From NCBI RefSeq assembly GCF_004348985.1, contig NZ_SMKW01000040.1, positions 1 through 64,000 on the forward strand: a stretch of DNA of 64,000 nt, read 5' to 3'. The notes beneath the pieces were generated by a model. It ran no database searches, was not told where the DNA came from, and saw nothing but the letters and a program-made list of their open reading frames with translations. This DNA comes from Saccharopolyspora elongata. GTDB taxonomy: Bacteria > Actinomycetota > Actinomycetes > Mycobacteriales > Pseudonocardiaceae. The translations under genes were made by a program, and so were the position numbers. Below, one piece after another: positions 7,800 to 16,467 of the stretch (its first letter is position 1; each line of letters begins with the position of its first letter).

Positions 7800-10580
7800 T
7801 CACGTGTTCGCGTGAGTTGCCGGCTGGTCGTGCGTCATCACGCGTCGCGCCAGCTCGACGCGGCTGGTGATGCCCAGTTTCGCGAAGCTGTGCCGGAGGT
7901 GGCTGTCCACAGTGTGCGGTGACAGGTACAGCCGGTTCGCGACTTCCCGGTTGGTGAGCCCCTCGGCGACCAGCCGCACCACGCGCAGCTCCGCGCGGGT
8001 CAGGCTGCCCCAGCCCGTCTTGCGGGTGCTCTGCCGCCGCGGCTCCGGGAGGTTCGGGGTCCGGGCCAGCAGTCCGCGCATCCGGGCGGCGTCCCGCAGC
8101 GCGTCGCACCGCGCATACCCGGATTCGGCCTCGATGAGCAGCTCGGTGGCCTGGTCGAGGTTGCCGAGGTCCGCCTCGGCGGCTGCCAGGTCTTCCAGCC
8201 CGTGCGCCAGCAGCACCGGCTGCGAGCCCGCCCGGTAGTGCTCGACGGCGGTGCGCAGCGACCGCACGTCCCGGCGGTGCAGGCCGGCACCGTGCGCCGC
8301 GGCGCCGAGGAACACGTGCACGTCGGGGTTGCGGCGGCCCAGCTCGACCGCCGCGGCGATCACCTGGGCGGCCGCGTCGTCGGCGCCGACCCGCATGGCC
8401 AGCCGCACCAGCACCGGGACTCGTTCGGGCGAGCCGACCAGCAGCGACCTGCTGCGCTTGAGCCGGTCGAGGACTTCCACCAGCTCCAGCCGGATCCGGT
8501 CCGGATCGCCTTCCGCCCCTTCGGCGAGCAGCCGCGCCCAGACCAGCAGGTCCGGCATCCTCCGCCGCCCGGTCTCCACGATCTCCTGGGCGCGGTTGAG
8601 GTGCCGCCACGCGGCCGACACGCCGTCGGCCCGCAGTGCCACCACGGCCCGCAGCGCGAGCAGCGGAACGGCCAACGCTTCCGCGGAAAGCTGTTCGGTG
8701 AGCAGGATTCCGGCTTCCGCTTCGGCCGCGGCATCGTTGAGCCGACCGGTGGCGAACAGCAGCTCGGCCCGGCACAGGTAGCGCGGCGGCTGCGACCACA
8801 CCGTCTCCAGCTCCGCGACGTCGTGCTCGTCCCGGCACAGCTCTTCCTCCGCCTCGCCGAGGCGGTCGGCGGCCGTCAGCGCGGCGGCCAGGTGCAGCCG
8901 GGGATGCCGGGTGCGCCCGATGTCACCGGCGCGGTCGCCGAGCCGCACCGCTTCGGCCGCGTACCGGATGGCCGACGCGATATCGCCCTGCGCGAGGGAA
9001 ACCCGGCTCCGCGCGCCGGTCCCGCACACCAGCGCGCCGAGCGTGCGGGCCCGGTTGGCGACGTGCACGGTGTTGGTCGCCGCGGCCGCCGCTGGTTCGA
9101 TGTCGCCGACCGCGACCAGCCCGTGCGCGTGCATCGCCAGCAGCTCGGCACGCACCATCGAATCCGATTTGGCGCGGGGCAGGGCGAGCACCGTGTGCTC
9201 GATGACCGCGGCGTGCTCGCCGACGGTGTGCAGCGCTTCGGTCAGGCCGAGCAGCAGCATCGCCTCGGTGTTCGGTGGCAGCCCGCTGCCGCGGAAGCGC
9301 TGGCCGAGCTCGATCGCCTCGGCCGGGCGGCCTGCCAGCACCAGCAGCCGCACCGCCTCGGCGGCCAGTTCCGCGCGGATCGGGCTGCGCTCGGCGATCA
9401 GCGGCAGGCTGCGGAGGATCAGGTCGGCGCCGGTGTTCGGCGCCGCCGGGGCGATCTCCTGCACCGCGCGCTTCACCACGGTCGCCACGTCCACCCAGCC
9501 GCCGCCGCTGAGCAGCAGGTGCTTGACCTGCTCGGTGGCCGACCGGCCGTGCTGGGCGAGCACCGACGCGGCTTCCTGGTGCAGCGTCGCCCGGGTCGGC
9601 TCCGGCATCCGGTGGTAGAGCGCCTCGCGGATCAGCTCGTGCCGGAAGCTCAGCTTCGCACCCTGCTCGACCAGCACTTCGGCGTCGACGAGCATCGCGA
9701 CGGTGCCCAGCAGGTCCACCGCCGGGCGCCCGAGCAGCGCGGCGACCTCGTGCACCCCGAAGGGCCGGCCGAACACCGTCATCGCGTCCAGCGCGCGGCG
9801 GGTGTCCTCCGGCAAGTCCTGCATCCGCTCGCCGACGGCGTCGAAGAACGTCGGCGTCATCGCCGCGGGCGGCTCCTGCGGTCCGTCGCCCGGCAGCCCA
9901 CGCAGCATCTCCCGCAGCAGGAAGGGATTCCCGCCGCTGCGCGCCGCGTAGGCCAGGGTCACCTCGTCCGGTTCTACGCCGAGCACCTCGGCGCACAGCT
10001 GCGCGACCGCGCCGTCGGAAAGCGGTTCGAGCTGCCGCTTCTGGGCCCCGTCGCCGATCAGCCAGTCCAGCGCTTCCTGCGCGCAGCTGCGAATCGGGTA
10101 GGGGCGGCGGGTGAAGTACCAGAGCACGGGTTCCGAGCGGAGAGCGGGCACGAGCACGCGCAGCGCCAGCGCGGTCGCTTCGTCGGCCCAGTGCGCGTCG
10201 TCGAGGGCGATCAGCATCGGCTGCTTCCGGGCCTGTTGCGCGATCATCTCGCCGACCTGGTCCACGGCCCACAGGGTGGAGGTGTTCAGCTCGGGGCCCG
10301 CCGGGATCTGCGGTCCGAGCAGATGGCACGATCGGAACAGCGAACGCAATGTGATCAACGGCGTGTTCTTGTCCAGCTTCACGGCCTGCGAAGAGATGAC
10401 TCCGAGACCCAGTGCATGGCTTTCGGCCTCCACTTCCTGCAGCAGTCGGCTCTTGCCGATGCCGGCCGACCCCTCCACGACGACGCAGTTCCCGGCTCCC
10501 TCGGCGACCTGCAGCAATAACTCGCGCGATTCACCTAAGACACGTTCCCGGCCGATCAGCGGTAACGCATCAGTGTCCAT
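7800..10580 (-). CDS. LAL-type LuxR-family transcriptional regulator
   Basis: A 926-residue large ATP-binding LuxR regulator. The N-terminus has LIGRERVLGESRELL, Walker A VVEGSAGIGKSRLL (near residue 35) and Walker B MLIALDDAHWAD, an AAA/STAND ATPase as in MalT. A long TPR-like helical middle follows. The C-terminal LuxR helix-turn-helix has LTRAELRVVRLVAEGLTNRE, then VANRLYLSPHTVDSHLRHSF AKLGI. Such proteins bind ATP and an inducer and activate promoters, often in secondary metabolism or sugar use. ATG at 10580 is preferred over an upstream in-frame ATG because GAGGGGA precedes it. Targets are unknown; the divergent cupin gene and the downstream VOC gene are the nearest candidates. Confidence 0.92.
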   Translation of the reverse strand: MDTDALPLIGRERVLGESRELLLQVAEGAGNCVVVEGSAGIGKSRLLQEVEAESHALGLGVISSQAVKLDKNTPLITLRSLFRSCHLLGPQIPAGPELNTSTLWAVDQVGEMIAQQARKQPMLIALDDAHWADEATALALRVLVPALRSEPVLWYFTRRPYPIRSCAQEALDWLIGDGAQKRQLEPLSDGAVAQLCAEVLGVEPDEVTLAYAARSGGNPFLLREMLRGLPGDGPQEPPAAMTPTFFDAVGERMQDLPEDTRRALDAMTVFGRPFGVHEVAALLGRPAVDLLGTVAMLVDAEVLVEQGAKLSFRHELIREALYHRMPEPTRATLHQEAASVLAQHGRSATEQVKHLLLSGGGWVDVATVVKRAVQEIAPAAPNTGADLILRSLPLIAERSPIRAELAAEAVRLLVLAGRPAEAIELGQRFRGSGLPPNTEAMLLLGLTEALHTVGEHAAVIEHTVLALPRAKSDSMVRAELLAMHAHGLVAVGDIEPAAAAATNTVHVANRARTLGALVCGTGARSRVSLAQGDIASAIRYAAEAVRLGDRAGDIGRTRHPRLHLAAALTAADRLGEAEEELCRDEHDVAELETVWSQPPRYLCRAELLFATGRLNDAAAEAEAGILLTEQLSAEALAVPLLALRAVVALRADGVSAAWRHLNRAQEIVETGRRRMPDLLVWARLLAEGAEGDPDRIRLELVEVLDRLKRSRSLLVGSPERVPVLVRLAMRVGADDAAAQVIAAAVELGRRNPDVHVFLGAAAHGAGLHRRDVRSLRTAVEHYRAGSQPVLLAHGLEDLAAAEADLGNLDQATELLIEAESGYARCDALRDAARMRGLLARTPNLPEPRRQSTRKTGWGSLTRAELRVVRLVAEGLTNREVANRLYLSPHTVDSHLRHSFAKLGITSRVELARRVMTHDQPATHANT

Positions 10581-11018
10581 CGTGTGTTCCCCTCGGTGAG
10601 CAGCATCAGACGAACGCAGATAGCTGACGCGACAGTACCCGAACAATCAGCAGGAGGCGGGTTGTTCCAAAAGCGCCAAAGGGAATGCATTCACCCGAGT
10701 GTCGCAGGAGGATGCCGCCGGTAGATCTTTACCGCGCGGGGCTTTTTTGGTATCAAAGTCCGTAACCCTCCGTCCATTTCCTTTTCACGACATATCCGCC
10801 GCGAAGCATCCGGTGAATTCCCGTCGGCGGAATCGTGCGCCACCGTTCGGCCCAGCGAGGCGCGAACACCCCGGAAGCGGGTGATATTGGCCACATCGCG
10901 CGGGGTGGTCGGCTGGGAACGGCCGGTCAATGGGAATCCCGCGATGACGTGATGCCCGCACCCGGGCCGATCGCAGAGGCTCGACAGCGCGCACCCGCTG
11001 GTCGAGAGGAGTCTGAAC
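10581..11018. other. Divergent intergenic region with a terminator-like hairpin
   Basis: This 438-bp region separates the LuxR regulator and the cupin gene. No protein is supported. At 10715-10739 CCGC-CGGTA and TACCG-C-GCGG pair around GATCTT, followed by a run of six T (10743-10748). This is an intrinsic-terminator shape reading toward the cupin gene and 270 bp before it. It could be an attenuator in a long cupin leader, but no leader function is demonstrated. Confidence 0.4.
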
Positions 11019-11504
11019 ATGAGCGCACCGGAGGTCACCCGCCGGGTGATCCACGTCCCGCCCGGCGCGGGCCAAAGCGTCTGGGCCTTCAGCGGCGACC
11101 GCTACACGCTGAAGGTCGGAGCCGAGGACACGGGCGGAATGATCGGGGTCATGGAGGGCGAGATCCCGCCGGGCAGTGGCCCGCCGCTGCACGTCCACCA
11201 GTACGAAGACGAGGCTTTCTACCTCGTCGAAGGAAGCCTCCAGGTGTTCGACGGGGACCGTGAATTCACCGCCGAACCGGGTTCTTTCATTTATCTTCCG
11301 CGTGGTTCGGCCCACCGGTTCAAGAATATTTCCGAAACGCCCGCGAGAATGCTCATGCTTTTCGTTCCGAGCGGGTTCGAAAAATTCTTCCTGGAGGTCG
11401 GCGTGGAGGCGGTGCCCGGTCAGCCGGCGCCGCCGCCGAGCCAATTCGAGGCCGATGTGGAACGGTCCATGCGGATCGCGTCGGAGAAGTACGGCATCGA
11501 ATAG
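11019..11504 (+). CDS. Cupin-domain protein (quercetin dioxygenase-like)
   Basis: A 161-residue single cupin. The first conserved cupin motif is GSGPPLHVHQYEDEAFYLVE, with metal ligands His58, His60 and Glu63 or Glu65. The second is PGSFIYLPRGSAHRFKN with His99. Such proteins bind Fe, Mn or Ni and act as dioxygenases, isomerases or small-molecule binders; the substrate is not deducible. The ATG is preceded by GAGGAG. It stands alone, converging with the TetR gene across a 12-bp GC-rich hairpin. Confidence 0.85.
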   Translation: MSAPEVTRRVIHVPPGAGQSVWAFSGDRYTLKVGAEDTGGMIGVMEGEIPPGSGPPLHVHQYEDEAFYLVEGSLQVFDGDREFTAEPGSFIYLPRGSAHRFKNISETPARMLMLFVPSGFEKFFLEVGVEAVPGQPAPPPSQFEADVERSMRIASEKYGIE

Positions 11505-11535
11505 TCCGGCCGGCCCACCGCGGCGGGCGCGCACC

Positions 11536-11563
11536 CCGGGCACCGGCCTGCGCCGGTGCCCGG
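11536..11563. terminator. GC hairpin between cupin and tetR
   Basis: Arms 11536-11547 and 11552-11563 are perfectly complementary (12 bp, 4-nt loop). The hairpin lies between the convergent cupin and TetR genes, 31 bp and 14 bp from their stops. It lacks a U-tract, which is usual in high-GC actinomycetes. Confidence 0.65.
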
Positions 11564-11577
11564 TCGACGCGCTCGGA

Positions 11578-12216
11578 TCAGGCGGACACGGCGTCATCGC
11601 GACGCACCTCCGGCGCGGCCACCATCCCGTCCCAGGCCAGCATCGCGCAGTCGATGACCGCGTGCACGGCCTCGCGGGAGCTCCCGTCTCTGGCCTGAAT
11701 GGACAGTCCTTGCAGGACGGTCAGGTAGAACGAGGCGATCTTCTCCAGGTCCGCGCCGGCGGGCACGTCGCCGTCGGCGACGCCGCGCTCCAGTCGCGCG
11801 AGCACCGCACGGAAGTCGTCCTTCCGGCACTCCGCAAGGAAATCCCAGATCCGCTCGTTCTCCGGCGTGCAGTTGGTGGCCGCGAGCACCACCATGCAGC
11901 CGCGCGGCGTGTCCGGATCCACGTAGGCGTCGGCGTTGTCGCGCAGCATCGCCTCGATCGCGCGCCGCGCCGTCGGCTGGCTCTGCAGCGACCGGTCGCC
12001 GACAGCCTCGTCGGCGCTGTTGTAGAGCGCGACGGCTTCCCGGAACAGGTCCTCTTTGGACCCGAACGCCGCGTACAGGCTCGGCGAGCTGATGCCCATC
12101 GCGCCGGTGAGGTCGCTCAGCGACGTGGCCTCGTAGCCGCGTTCCCAGAACAGCTCCATGGCGGTCCGCAGGGCGGCTTCCCGGTCGAAGCTGCGCGGAC
12201 GTCCGCGTGGCGACAT
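11578..12216 (-). CDS. TetR-family transcriptional repressor
   Basis: A 212-residue regulator. The N-terminal HTH is typical: FDREAALRTAMELFWERGYE, then ATSLSDLTGAMGISSPSLYA AFGSKEDLF. The C-terminal ligand-binding half resembles the group with ARAMAV-like helices and TPRGCMVVLAATNC. ATG at 12216 follows GGAGGAGG. It is divergent from the SDR-Gdx operon with only 115 bp between, so it most likely represses that operon and itself. The ligand is unknown. Confidence 0.9.
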   Translation of the reverse strand: MSPRGRPRSFDREAALRTAMELFWERGYEATSLSDLTGAMGISSPSLYAAFGSKEDLFREAVALYNSADEAVGDRSLQSQPTARRAIEAMLRDNADAYVDPDTPRGCMVVLAATNCTPENERIWDFLAECRKDDFRAVLARLERGVADGDVPAGADLEKIASFYLTVLQGLSIQARDGSSREAVHAVIDCAMLAWDGMVAAPEVRRDDAVSA

Positions 12217-12331
12217 CGGCTTCCCTCCTCCCCGGATGGCGCCGGTTCGCACCGGGCCTTCCCCTGTTGACACCCGAGAGTAGCGATGATAGCCATTTAT
12301 ATATCGTTCGACACAGAAAAGCGAGGGGCTC
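12217..12331. promoter_or_regulatory. tetR/SDR divergent promoter-operator
   Basis: A TTGACA hexamer at 12267-12272 is followed 17 bp later by TAGCCA (12290-12295), a weak -10 on the SDR strand. This overlaps a markedly AT-rich stretch (12284-12305, ATGATAGCCATTTATATATC) with GATA/TATC half-arms, unusual in this GC-rich DNA and the likeliest TetR operator. No guanidine riboswitch motif is visible, and the leader is too short for one. Confidence 0.45.
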
Positions 12332-13072
12332 ATGACAGGTCTGGACGGCAAGGTCGCGCTGGTCACCGGTGGCGGACGCGGCATCGGTGCGGCGGTCGCC
12401 GAGCGACTGGCCGCGGACGGCGCCGACGTCGCGATCACGTACAACACCTCGGCCGACCGCGCCAACGGCGTGGTCGACAAGATCAAGGAGGCGGGCCGGC
12501 GTGGTGCCGCGTTCGCGGCCCCCGCCACCGACGCCGCGGCGGTGACCAGCGCTGTTGAGCAGACGGTCGCCGAGTTCGGCCGGCTGGACATCCTGGTCAA
12601 CAACGCCGGGATCTTCCCGTGGGCCCCCATCGACGAGCTGACCCTGGAGCAGTTCGACGAGACCGTCGGCATCCACGTGCGCGCGGTGTTCGTCGCCGTG
12701 CAGGCCGCGGTCAAGCACCTGCCCGAGGGCGGCCGGATCATCAGCGTCGGCAGCAACCTCGCCGACCGGACTCCCGGCCCCGGCCTGAGCCTGTACTCGC
12801 TGAGCAAGTCGGCGCTGACCGGCTTCACCCGGGGCCTCGCCCGCGACCTCGGTCCGCGCGGCATCACGGTCAACCTGGTGAACCCGGGCTCCACCGACAC
12901 CGAGATGAACCCGGCCGACGGCGAAGAGGCCGACGGCGAGCGCGCCCTGACCGCCCTGGGCCGCTACAACGACCCGGCCGACATCGCGGCCGCGGTCGCG
13001 TTCCTGGCCGGCGAGGGCGGCCGCAACATCACCGGCACCGGCATCCTCGTCGACGGCGGCGCCAACGCCTGA
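12332..13072 (+). CDS. Short-chain dehydrogenase/reductase
   Basis: A 246-residue classical SDR. The nucleotide-binding TGGGRGIG (residues 12-19) and the NNAG motif are present. The active-site pair is Tyr155 and Lys159 in LYSLSKSALT, and the C-terminus has the usual GTGILVDGGANA. It closely resembles FabG-like 3-oxoacyl reductases, but stand-alone members act on many ketones or alcohols. It is the first gene of a two-gene operon with a guanidinium exporter 38 bp downstream and faces a TetR gene. A detoxification role is therefore plausible but inferred. GAGGGG precedes the ATG. Confidence 0.9.
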   Translation: MTGLDGKVALVTGGGRGIGAAVAERLAADGADVAITYNTSADRANGVVDKIKEAGRRGAAFAAPATDAAAVTSAVEQTVAEFGRLDILVNNAGIFPWAPIDELTLEQFDETVGIHVRAVFVAVQAAVKHLPEGGRIISVGSNLADRTPGPGLSLYSLSKSALTGFTRGLARDLGPRGITVNLVNPGSTDTEMNPADGEEADGERALTALGRYNDPADIAAAVAFLAGEGGRNITGTGILVDGGANA

Positions 13073-13110
13073 CGGCGTTGCTCCGACCTCCTGGAACAAG
13101 GGAAACAGCA

Positions 13111-13428
13111 ATGGCTTGGGTCATCCTCGTCGCAGCGGGCCTGCTCGAGATCGTCTGGTCGCTGGCGCTGAAGCACGCCGAGGGCATGACGCGGCTGTGG
13201 CCCGCGGTGCTGGGCATCGGCGTCGCCATGATCAGCCTCGGCATGCTTTCGGTGGCGCTGAAGGACCTTCCCGTGGGCAGCGCCTACGCGATCTGGGTCG
13301 GCATCGGCACCGTCGGAGTCGCGGCGGTGGGGATGATCTTCCTGAGCGAGCCGGTGACGTTCTCGAGACTGGCGTTCCTGGCACTGATCGTGGTCGGCAT
13401 CGCCGGCCTCAAGTTCGTGGAGGGCTGA
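13111..13428 (+). CDS. gdx: SMR-family guanidinium exporter (Gdx/SugE type)
   Basis: A 105-residue four-helix inner-membrane protein of the small multidrug resistance family, working as an antiparallel dimer. The residues that mark the guanidinium exporter subtype rather than the broad multidrug EmrE subtype are all at the expected numbers: Gly10, Glu13 (the proton/substrate-coupling carboxylate), Trp16, Ser42, Tyr59 and Trp62. It should export guanidinium in exchange for protons. The partner gene is an SDR and control appears to be by TetR rather than the ykkC guanidine riboswitches seen with many homologues. A strong terminator follows at 13468. Confidence 0.88.
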   Translation: MAWVILVAAGLLEIVWSLALKHAEGMTRLWPAVLGIGVAMISLGMLSVALKDLPVGSAYAIWVGIGTVGVAAVGMIFLSEPVTFSRLAFLALIVVGIAGLKFVEG

Positions 13429-13467
13429 CAGGCCACTGTAGACGATCCGATTTCCTTTCCTTCCCCG

Positions 13468-13503
13468 GAAGATGCCGCCTCGCCCGAGCGAGGCGGCATC
13501 TTC
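13468..13503 (+). terminator. Terminator of the SDR-gdx operon
   Basis: A perfect 16-bp stem (13468-13483 with 13488-13503) has a CCGA tetraloop. It is 39 bp after the gdx stop codon and ahead of the next operon. No long U-tract, but the stem is very stable. Confidence 0.8.
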
Positions 13504-13620
13504 GCTTCGCGACCGGCTCCCGAGAACACGTGATGTCGCGGCCGGGCCGGGCGAAGCATGCTGGGGTCCGGCTGCCGCAAGGAGAACCAGACGCCGGCAA
13601 ACGGCTGGAGGAGCGGAAAG

Positions 13621-14736
13621 ATGGCTGAGCACAAGAGGGAACTGGACATCGCGGTGATCGGCGCCGGGGTACTCGGGTTGTCCACCACGGAGGCCCTGCT
13701 GCGGCGGGGCGCGAACGTGAAGTGCTTCGACGGCCGCCGGCCCGGGTCGGGCCAGTCGGGCGGGCTGTCCCGCACCTTCCGGCACCGGCACGACGATCCG
13801 CACATCGTCGACCTGGCCGCGCGCGGCCTGGCCGGCTACCGCGAGTGGGAGCGCCGCTCCGGCGTCGAGATGGTGGGCACCGAGGGCTGCGCGTACCTGG
13901 GCACCACCCCCGCCGACACCACCGGCCTGAAGACCCACCAGGTGCCGCACCACTACGCGCCGGCGTCCGACCGCGCGGAGGTGTTCGGCGCGCTCGGACC
14001 CATCGACGGCCCGCTGCTGGTCGACCCGACCGCCGGGGCGCTGCGCGTCAACCACGTGATCGAGACCCTGACCGGCTGGGTCGGCGACCACATCATCGCC
14101 AACGACATCCACAGCCTCCTGGTGCTCGACAACGGGAAGGTCGAGTTCCAGACCGCCGACGCGATCTACCACGCGCGGCACGTCGTGCTCTGCGCCGGCG
14201 TCGACACGCCGCGCCTGGCCGCCCGCCTCGGCTGGGACATCCCGCTGGACTGCGCGCTGCACGCCCGCCCGCACTACCGGATCCGCGAGGAGTTGCGCGG
14301 CGCGCCGACCCCGTGCTGGGTGGACAAGTCCGGCCAGTTCGGCGAGATGGTGTACGGCTCGGTGATCCCCTACACCGACCAGTACGTGCTGGGCCTCATC
14401 GGCGACGGCGTCGACGTGCCGTTCGACGCCCGCGGCGCGCTGACCGGCGAGGAAGGCATGGAGGACCACGTCCGCCGGGTCACCGGCTACGTCGAGCGCG
14501 CCCTGCCGGGGCTGATCCCGGAGCCGATCGGGGTGCGGGTGTGCATCATGAGCAAGCTGCCCGCGGGCAGCGACGCGCTCCGCGCCTGGCACGCCCCCGG
14601 GGTCACCGCGATCGCCGGGCACAACCTGTTCAAGTTCGCCCCGGAACTGGGCGAACTGCTCGCGGACTCGGCGGTGCAAGACCGGCTCCCGGCGGACCTG
14701 GAGCTCGCCGGGGCACGCGCGCTGGGGGCGGCGTGA
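13621..14736 (+). CDS. FAD-dependent amine/amino acid oxidoreductase (MSOX/SolA-like)
   Basis: A 371-residue DAO-family flavoenzyme. The N-terminal dinucleotide motif IGAGVLGLS (GxGxxG at 14-19) is followed by the GSGQSGGLSRTFR segment of monomeric sarcosine oxidase-like proteins. The C-terminal FAD contact is AGHNLFKFAPELGELLA. Cys in RVCIMSKLPAG sits near the position where MSOX binds FAD covalently. The expected reaction is oxidation of a secondary or primary amine with release of H2O2; the substrate is unknown. ATG at 13621 is set by GGAGGAG upstream. It heads a three-gene operon, overlapping the next gene by GTGA. Confidence 0.85.
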   Translation: MAEHKRELDIAVIGAGVLGLSTTEALLRRGANVKCFDGRRPGSGQSGGLSRTFRHRHDDPHIVDLAARGLAGYREWERRSGVEMVGTEGCAYLGTTPADTTGLKTHQVPHHYAPASDRAEVFGALGPIDGPLLVDPTAGALRVNHVIETLTGWVGDHIIANDIHSLLVLDNGKVEFQTADAIYHARHVVLCAGVDTPRLAARLGWDIPLDCALHARPHYRIREELRGAPTPCWVDKSGQFGEMVYGSVIPYTDQYVLGLIGDGVDVPFDARGALTGEEGMEDHVRRVTGYVERALPGLIPEPIGVRVCIMSKLPAGSDALRAWHAPGVTAIAGHNLFKFAPELGELLADSAVQDRLPADLELAGARALGAA

Positions 14737-15590
14737 GCGGGCCGGTCATCGCCGTCGCGGGCGCATCGGGCGCCGTCGGGCGCGCGGTGACGCGGGAACT
14801 CGTGCGGCTCGGCCACCGCCCGCGCACGCTGGTGCGCCCCGGCTCGCCGAACCGCGCGCCCGACGCGGCGGTCGTCGAGTGCGACCTCACCGACCGCGCG
14901 TCGACGCTGAGCGCGCTGCGCGGCGTGGACCGGTTGTTCATGCTCACTCCGTTCCACCCGGAACAGCTTGTCCTGCAACGGAATCTCATCGCGGCCAGCG
15001 GCGAGGCGGGGGTGAGCCGGGTGGTGAAGCTGTCCGCACTCGGAGCGCAGCCCGGGGCCGAGTCGAGCATCCACCACCAGCACGGCGTCGGCGACGACGA
15101 GCTGCGCGCCGCGGGCATTCCGCACGCGGTGCTGCGCCCCAACGCTTTCATGCAGAACGCGCTGCAGTGGCTGCCGACCATCCGGGCGCGCGACGCGATC
15201 GTGCTACCGGTCGGGGCGGCGCGGGTCAGCATGATCGACGTCGAGGACATCGCCCTCGCGGCGGTGAGCCTGCTGACCGCGGACGTCGCGGCCGGCGACT
15301 ACGACCTCACCGGGCCGGAAGCCCTCGGCTACCGGGAGGTGGCCGAGATCCTGTCCGAAGTGGCCGGACGCCCGATCCGGCACGTGGACGCCGCGCCCGC
15401 CGAGGTCGCGGCAGCCATGCGATCGGCGGGAGTGCCGGACTGGGCGGTGGCGGCGCGCCTCCAGCTCTACGCCACCTACCGGGCCGGCGAGGCGGAGGTG
15501 GTGACGACGGCGGTCGCGGACATCACCGGCCGACCACCGCGCGACTACCGGTCGTTCGCCGCCGGACTCGCCGAGCAACTGCGGAACTGA
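14733..15590 (+). CDS. NmrA/TMR-type NAD(P)H-binding protein
   Basis: A 285-residue atypical SDR. IAVAGASGAVGRAVTRELV (GxxGxxG) binds NADP, and FMLTPFHPEQLVLQRNLIAA and HAVLRPNAFMQN are typical of triphenylmethane-reductase/NmrA relatives. These act as reductases or redox sensors. The GTG start overlaps the upstream stop codon (GTGA), so translation is coupled to the FAD oxidoreductase. A broken relative of the same superfamily lies at 2517-3347. Confidence 0.86.
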   Translation: MSGPVIAVAGASGAVGRAVTRELVRLGHRPRTLVRPGSPNRAPDAAVVECDLTDRASTLSALRGVDRLFMLTPFHPEQLVLQRNLIAASGEAGVSRVVKLSALGAQPGAESSIHHQHGVGDDELRAAGIPHAVLRPNAFMQNALQWLPTIRARDAIVLPVGAARVSMIDVEDIALAAVSLLTADVAAGDYDLTGPEALGYREVAEILSEVAGRPIRHVDAAPAEVAAAMRSAGVPDWAVAARLQLYATYRAGEAEVVTTAVADITGRPPRDYRSFAAGLAEQLRN

Positions 15591-15600
15591 AGGGGAACCG

Positions 15601-16467
15601 ATGCACGTATTCGCCATCGGGGCCAGCGGGGTCCTGGGGCACCACCTCGTCCCGATGCTGCTGCGCCGCGGACACGACGTGACCGCCATGGCGCCCGGCG
15701 ACCGCCTCGACCGCCTGCCGGAAGCAGCCCGCCGAATCCGGGCGTCGCTGCTCGACCCGGTCGCCGGGCGACTGCTGGCGACGGAGTTCAAGGACGTCGA
15801 CGCGGTGGTCAACGCGGCCACCGCGGTCCCGCCGACCGCGGGCAGCTGGGCGCTGAACACGGCGCTGCGCAGCACCGGAACCGCGGTGGTGACCGACGCG
15901 CTGCAGGAAGCCGGGGTGGGGCGCTTCGTCCAGATGAGCATCACGATGGCCTACGCGGACGGCGGCGACACCCCGCTGACCGAGACGGCGCCGTTCGACC
16001 ACCGTCCGGAACGGACGACCATCGTCGCCCCGGTCCAGGCGATGGAGGCCGCGGTCCGCGAACTGCCCGCCGACGAGATCGCGTGGAGCATCCTGCGCGG
16101 CGGACGCTTCGTGGGCCCCGCGACGGTGCAGGACCAGCAGCGGGCCCGGCTGCGCGCCGGGCGGCTGCTCATCCCGGGCGACGGGCGGTCGTGGGCGGCG
16201 ATGGTGCACGCGCGGGACTACGCGGAGGCGGTGGTCGGCGCGCTGGAGCGCGGCTGCGCGGGCGAGACGTTGAACATCGCCGACGAGCCCGTCCGGGTCG
16301 CGGACTACTACCGCGAGCTGGCCCGCGTGGACGGCAGCCCGGCCCCCGGGCAGGCCCCGGACGAGGCGGCCGAGCCGTCGCACCGCGTCAGCAGCGAAGC
16401 GGCGCGGCGCCTCCTCGGCTGGTCCCCGGTGCACGGCATCTGGCCGGTGCGCGGCGGGGAGCGGTGA
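15601..16467 (+). CDS. NAD-dependent epimerase/dehydratase family protein
   Basis: A 288-residue extended-SDR-like protein. MHVFAIGASGVLGHHLVPML gives the N-terminal GxxGxxG, and NIADEPVRVADYYRELA is the typical C-terminal substrate-side segment. The usual YxxxK is not evident (MAYADGG lies where it would be expected), so catalytic activity is uncertain. It starts 10 bp after the NmrA gene in the same operon. Its TGA stop (16465-16467) doubles as the first bases of the first intergenic repeat copy of the 16.4-kb array. Confidence 0.78.
   Translation: MHVFAIGASGVLGHHLVPMLLRRGHDVTAMAPGDRLDRLPEAARRIRASLLDPVAGRLLATEFKDVDAVVNAATAVPPTAGSWALNTALRSTGTAVVTDALQEAGVGRFVQMSITMAYADGGDTPLTETAPFDHRPERTTIVAPVQAMEAAVRELPADEIAWSILRGGRFVGPATVQDQQRARLRAGRLLIPGDGRSWAAMVHARDYAEAVVGALERGCAGETLNIADEPVRVADYYRELARVDGSPAPGQAPDEAAEPSHRVSSEAARRLLGWSPVHGIWPVRGGER

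Noticed and set aside
11370..11390. GGTTCGAAAAATTC as a tRNA T-arm
   Set aside because: It is inside the cupin coding sequence and no cloverleaf or acceptor stem can be formed around it.
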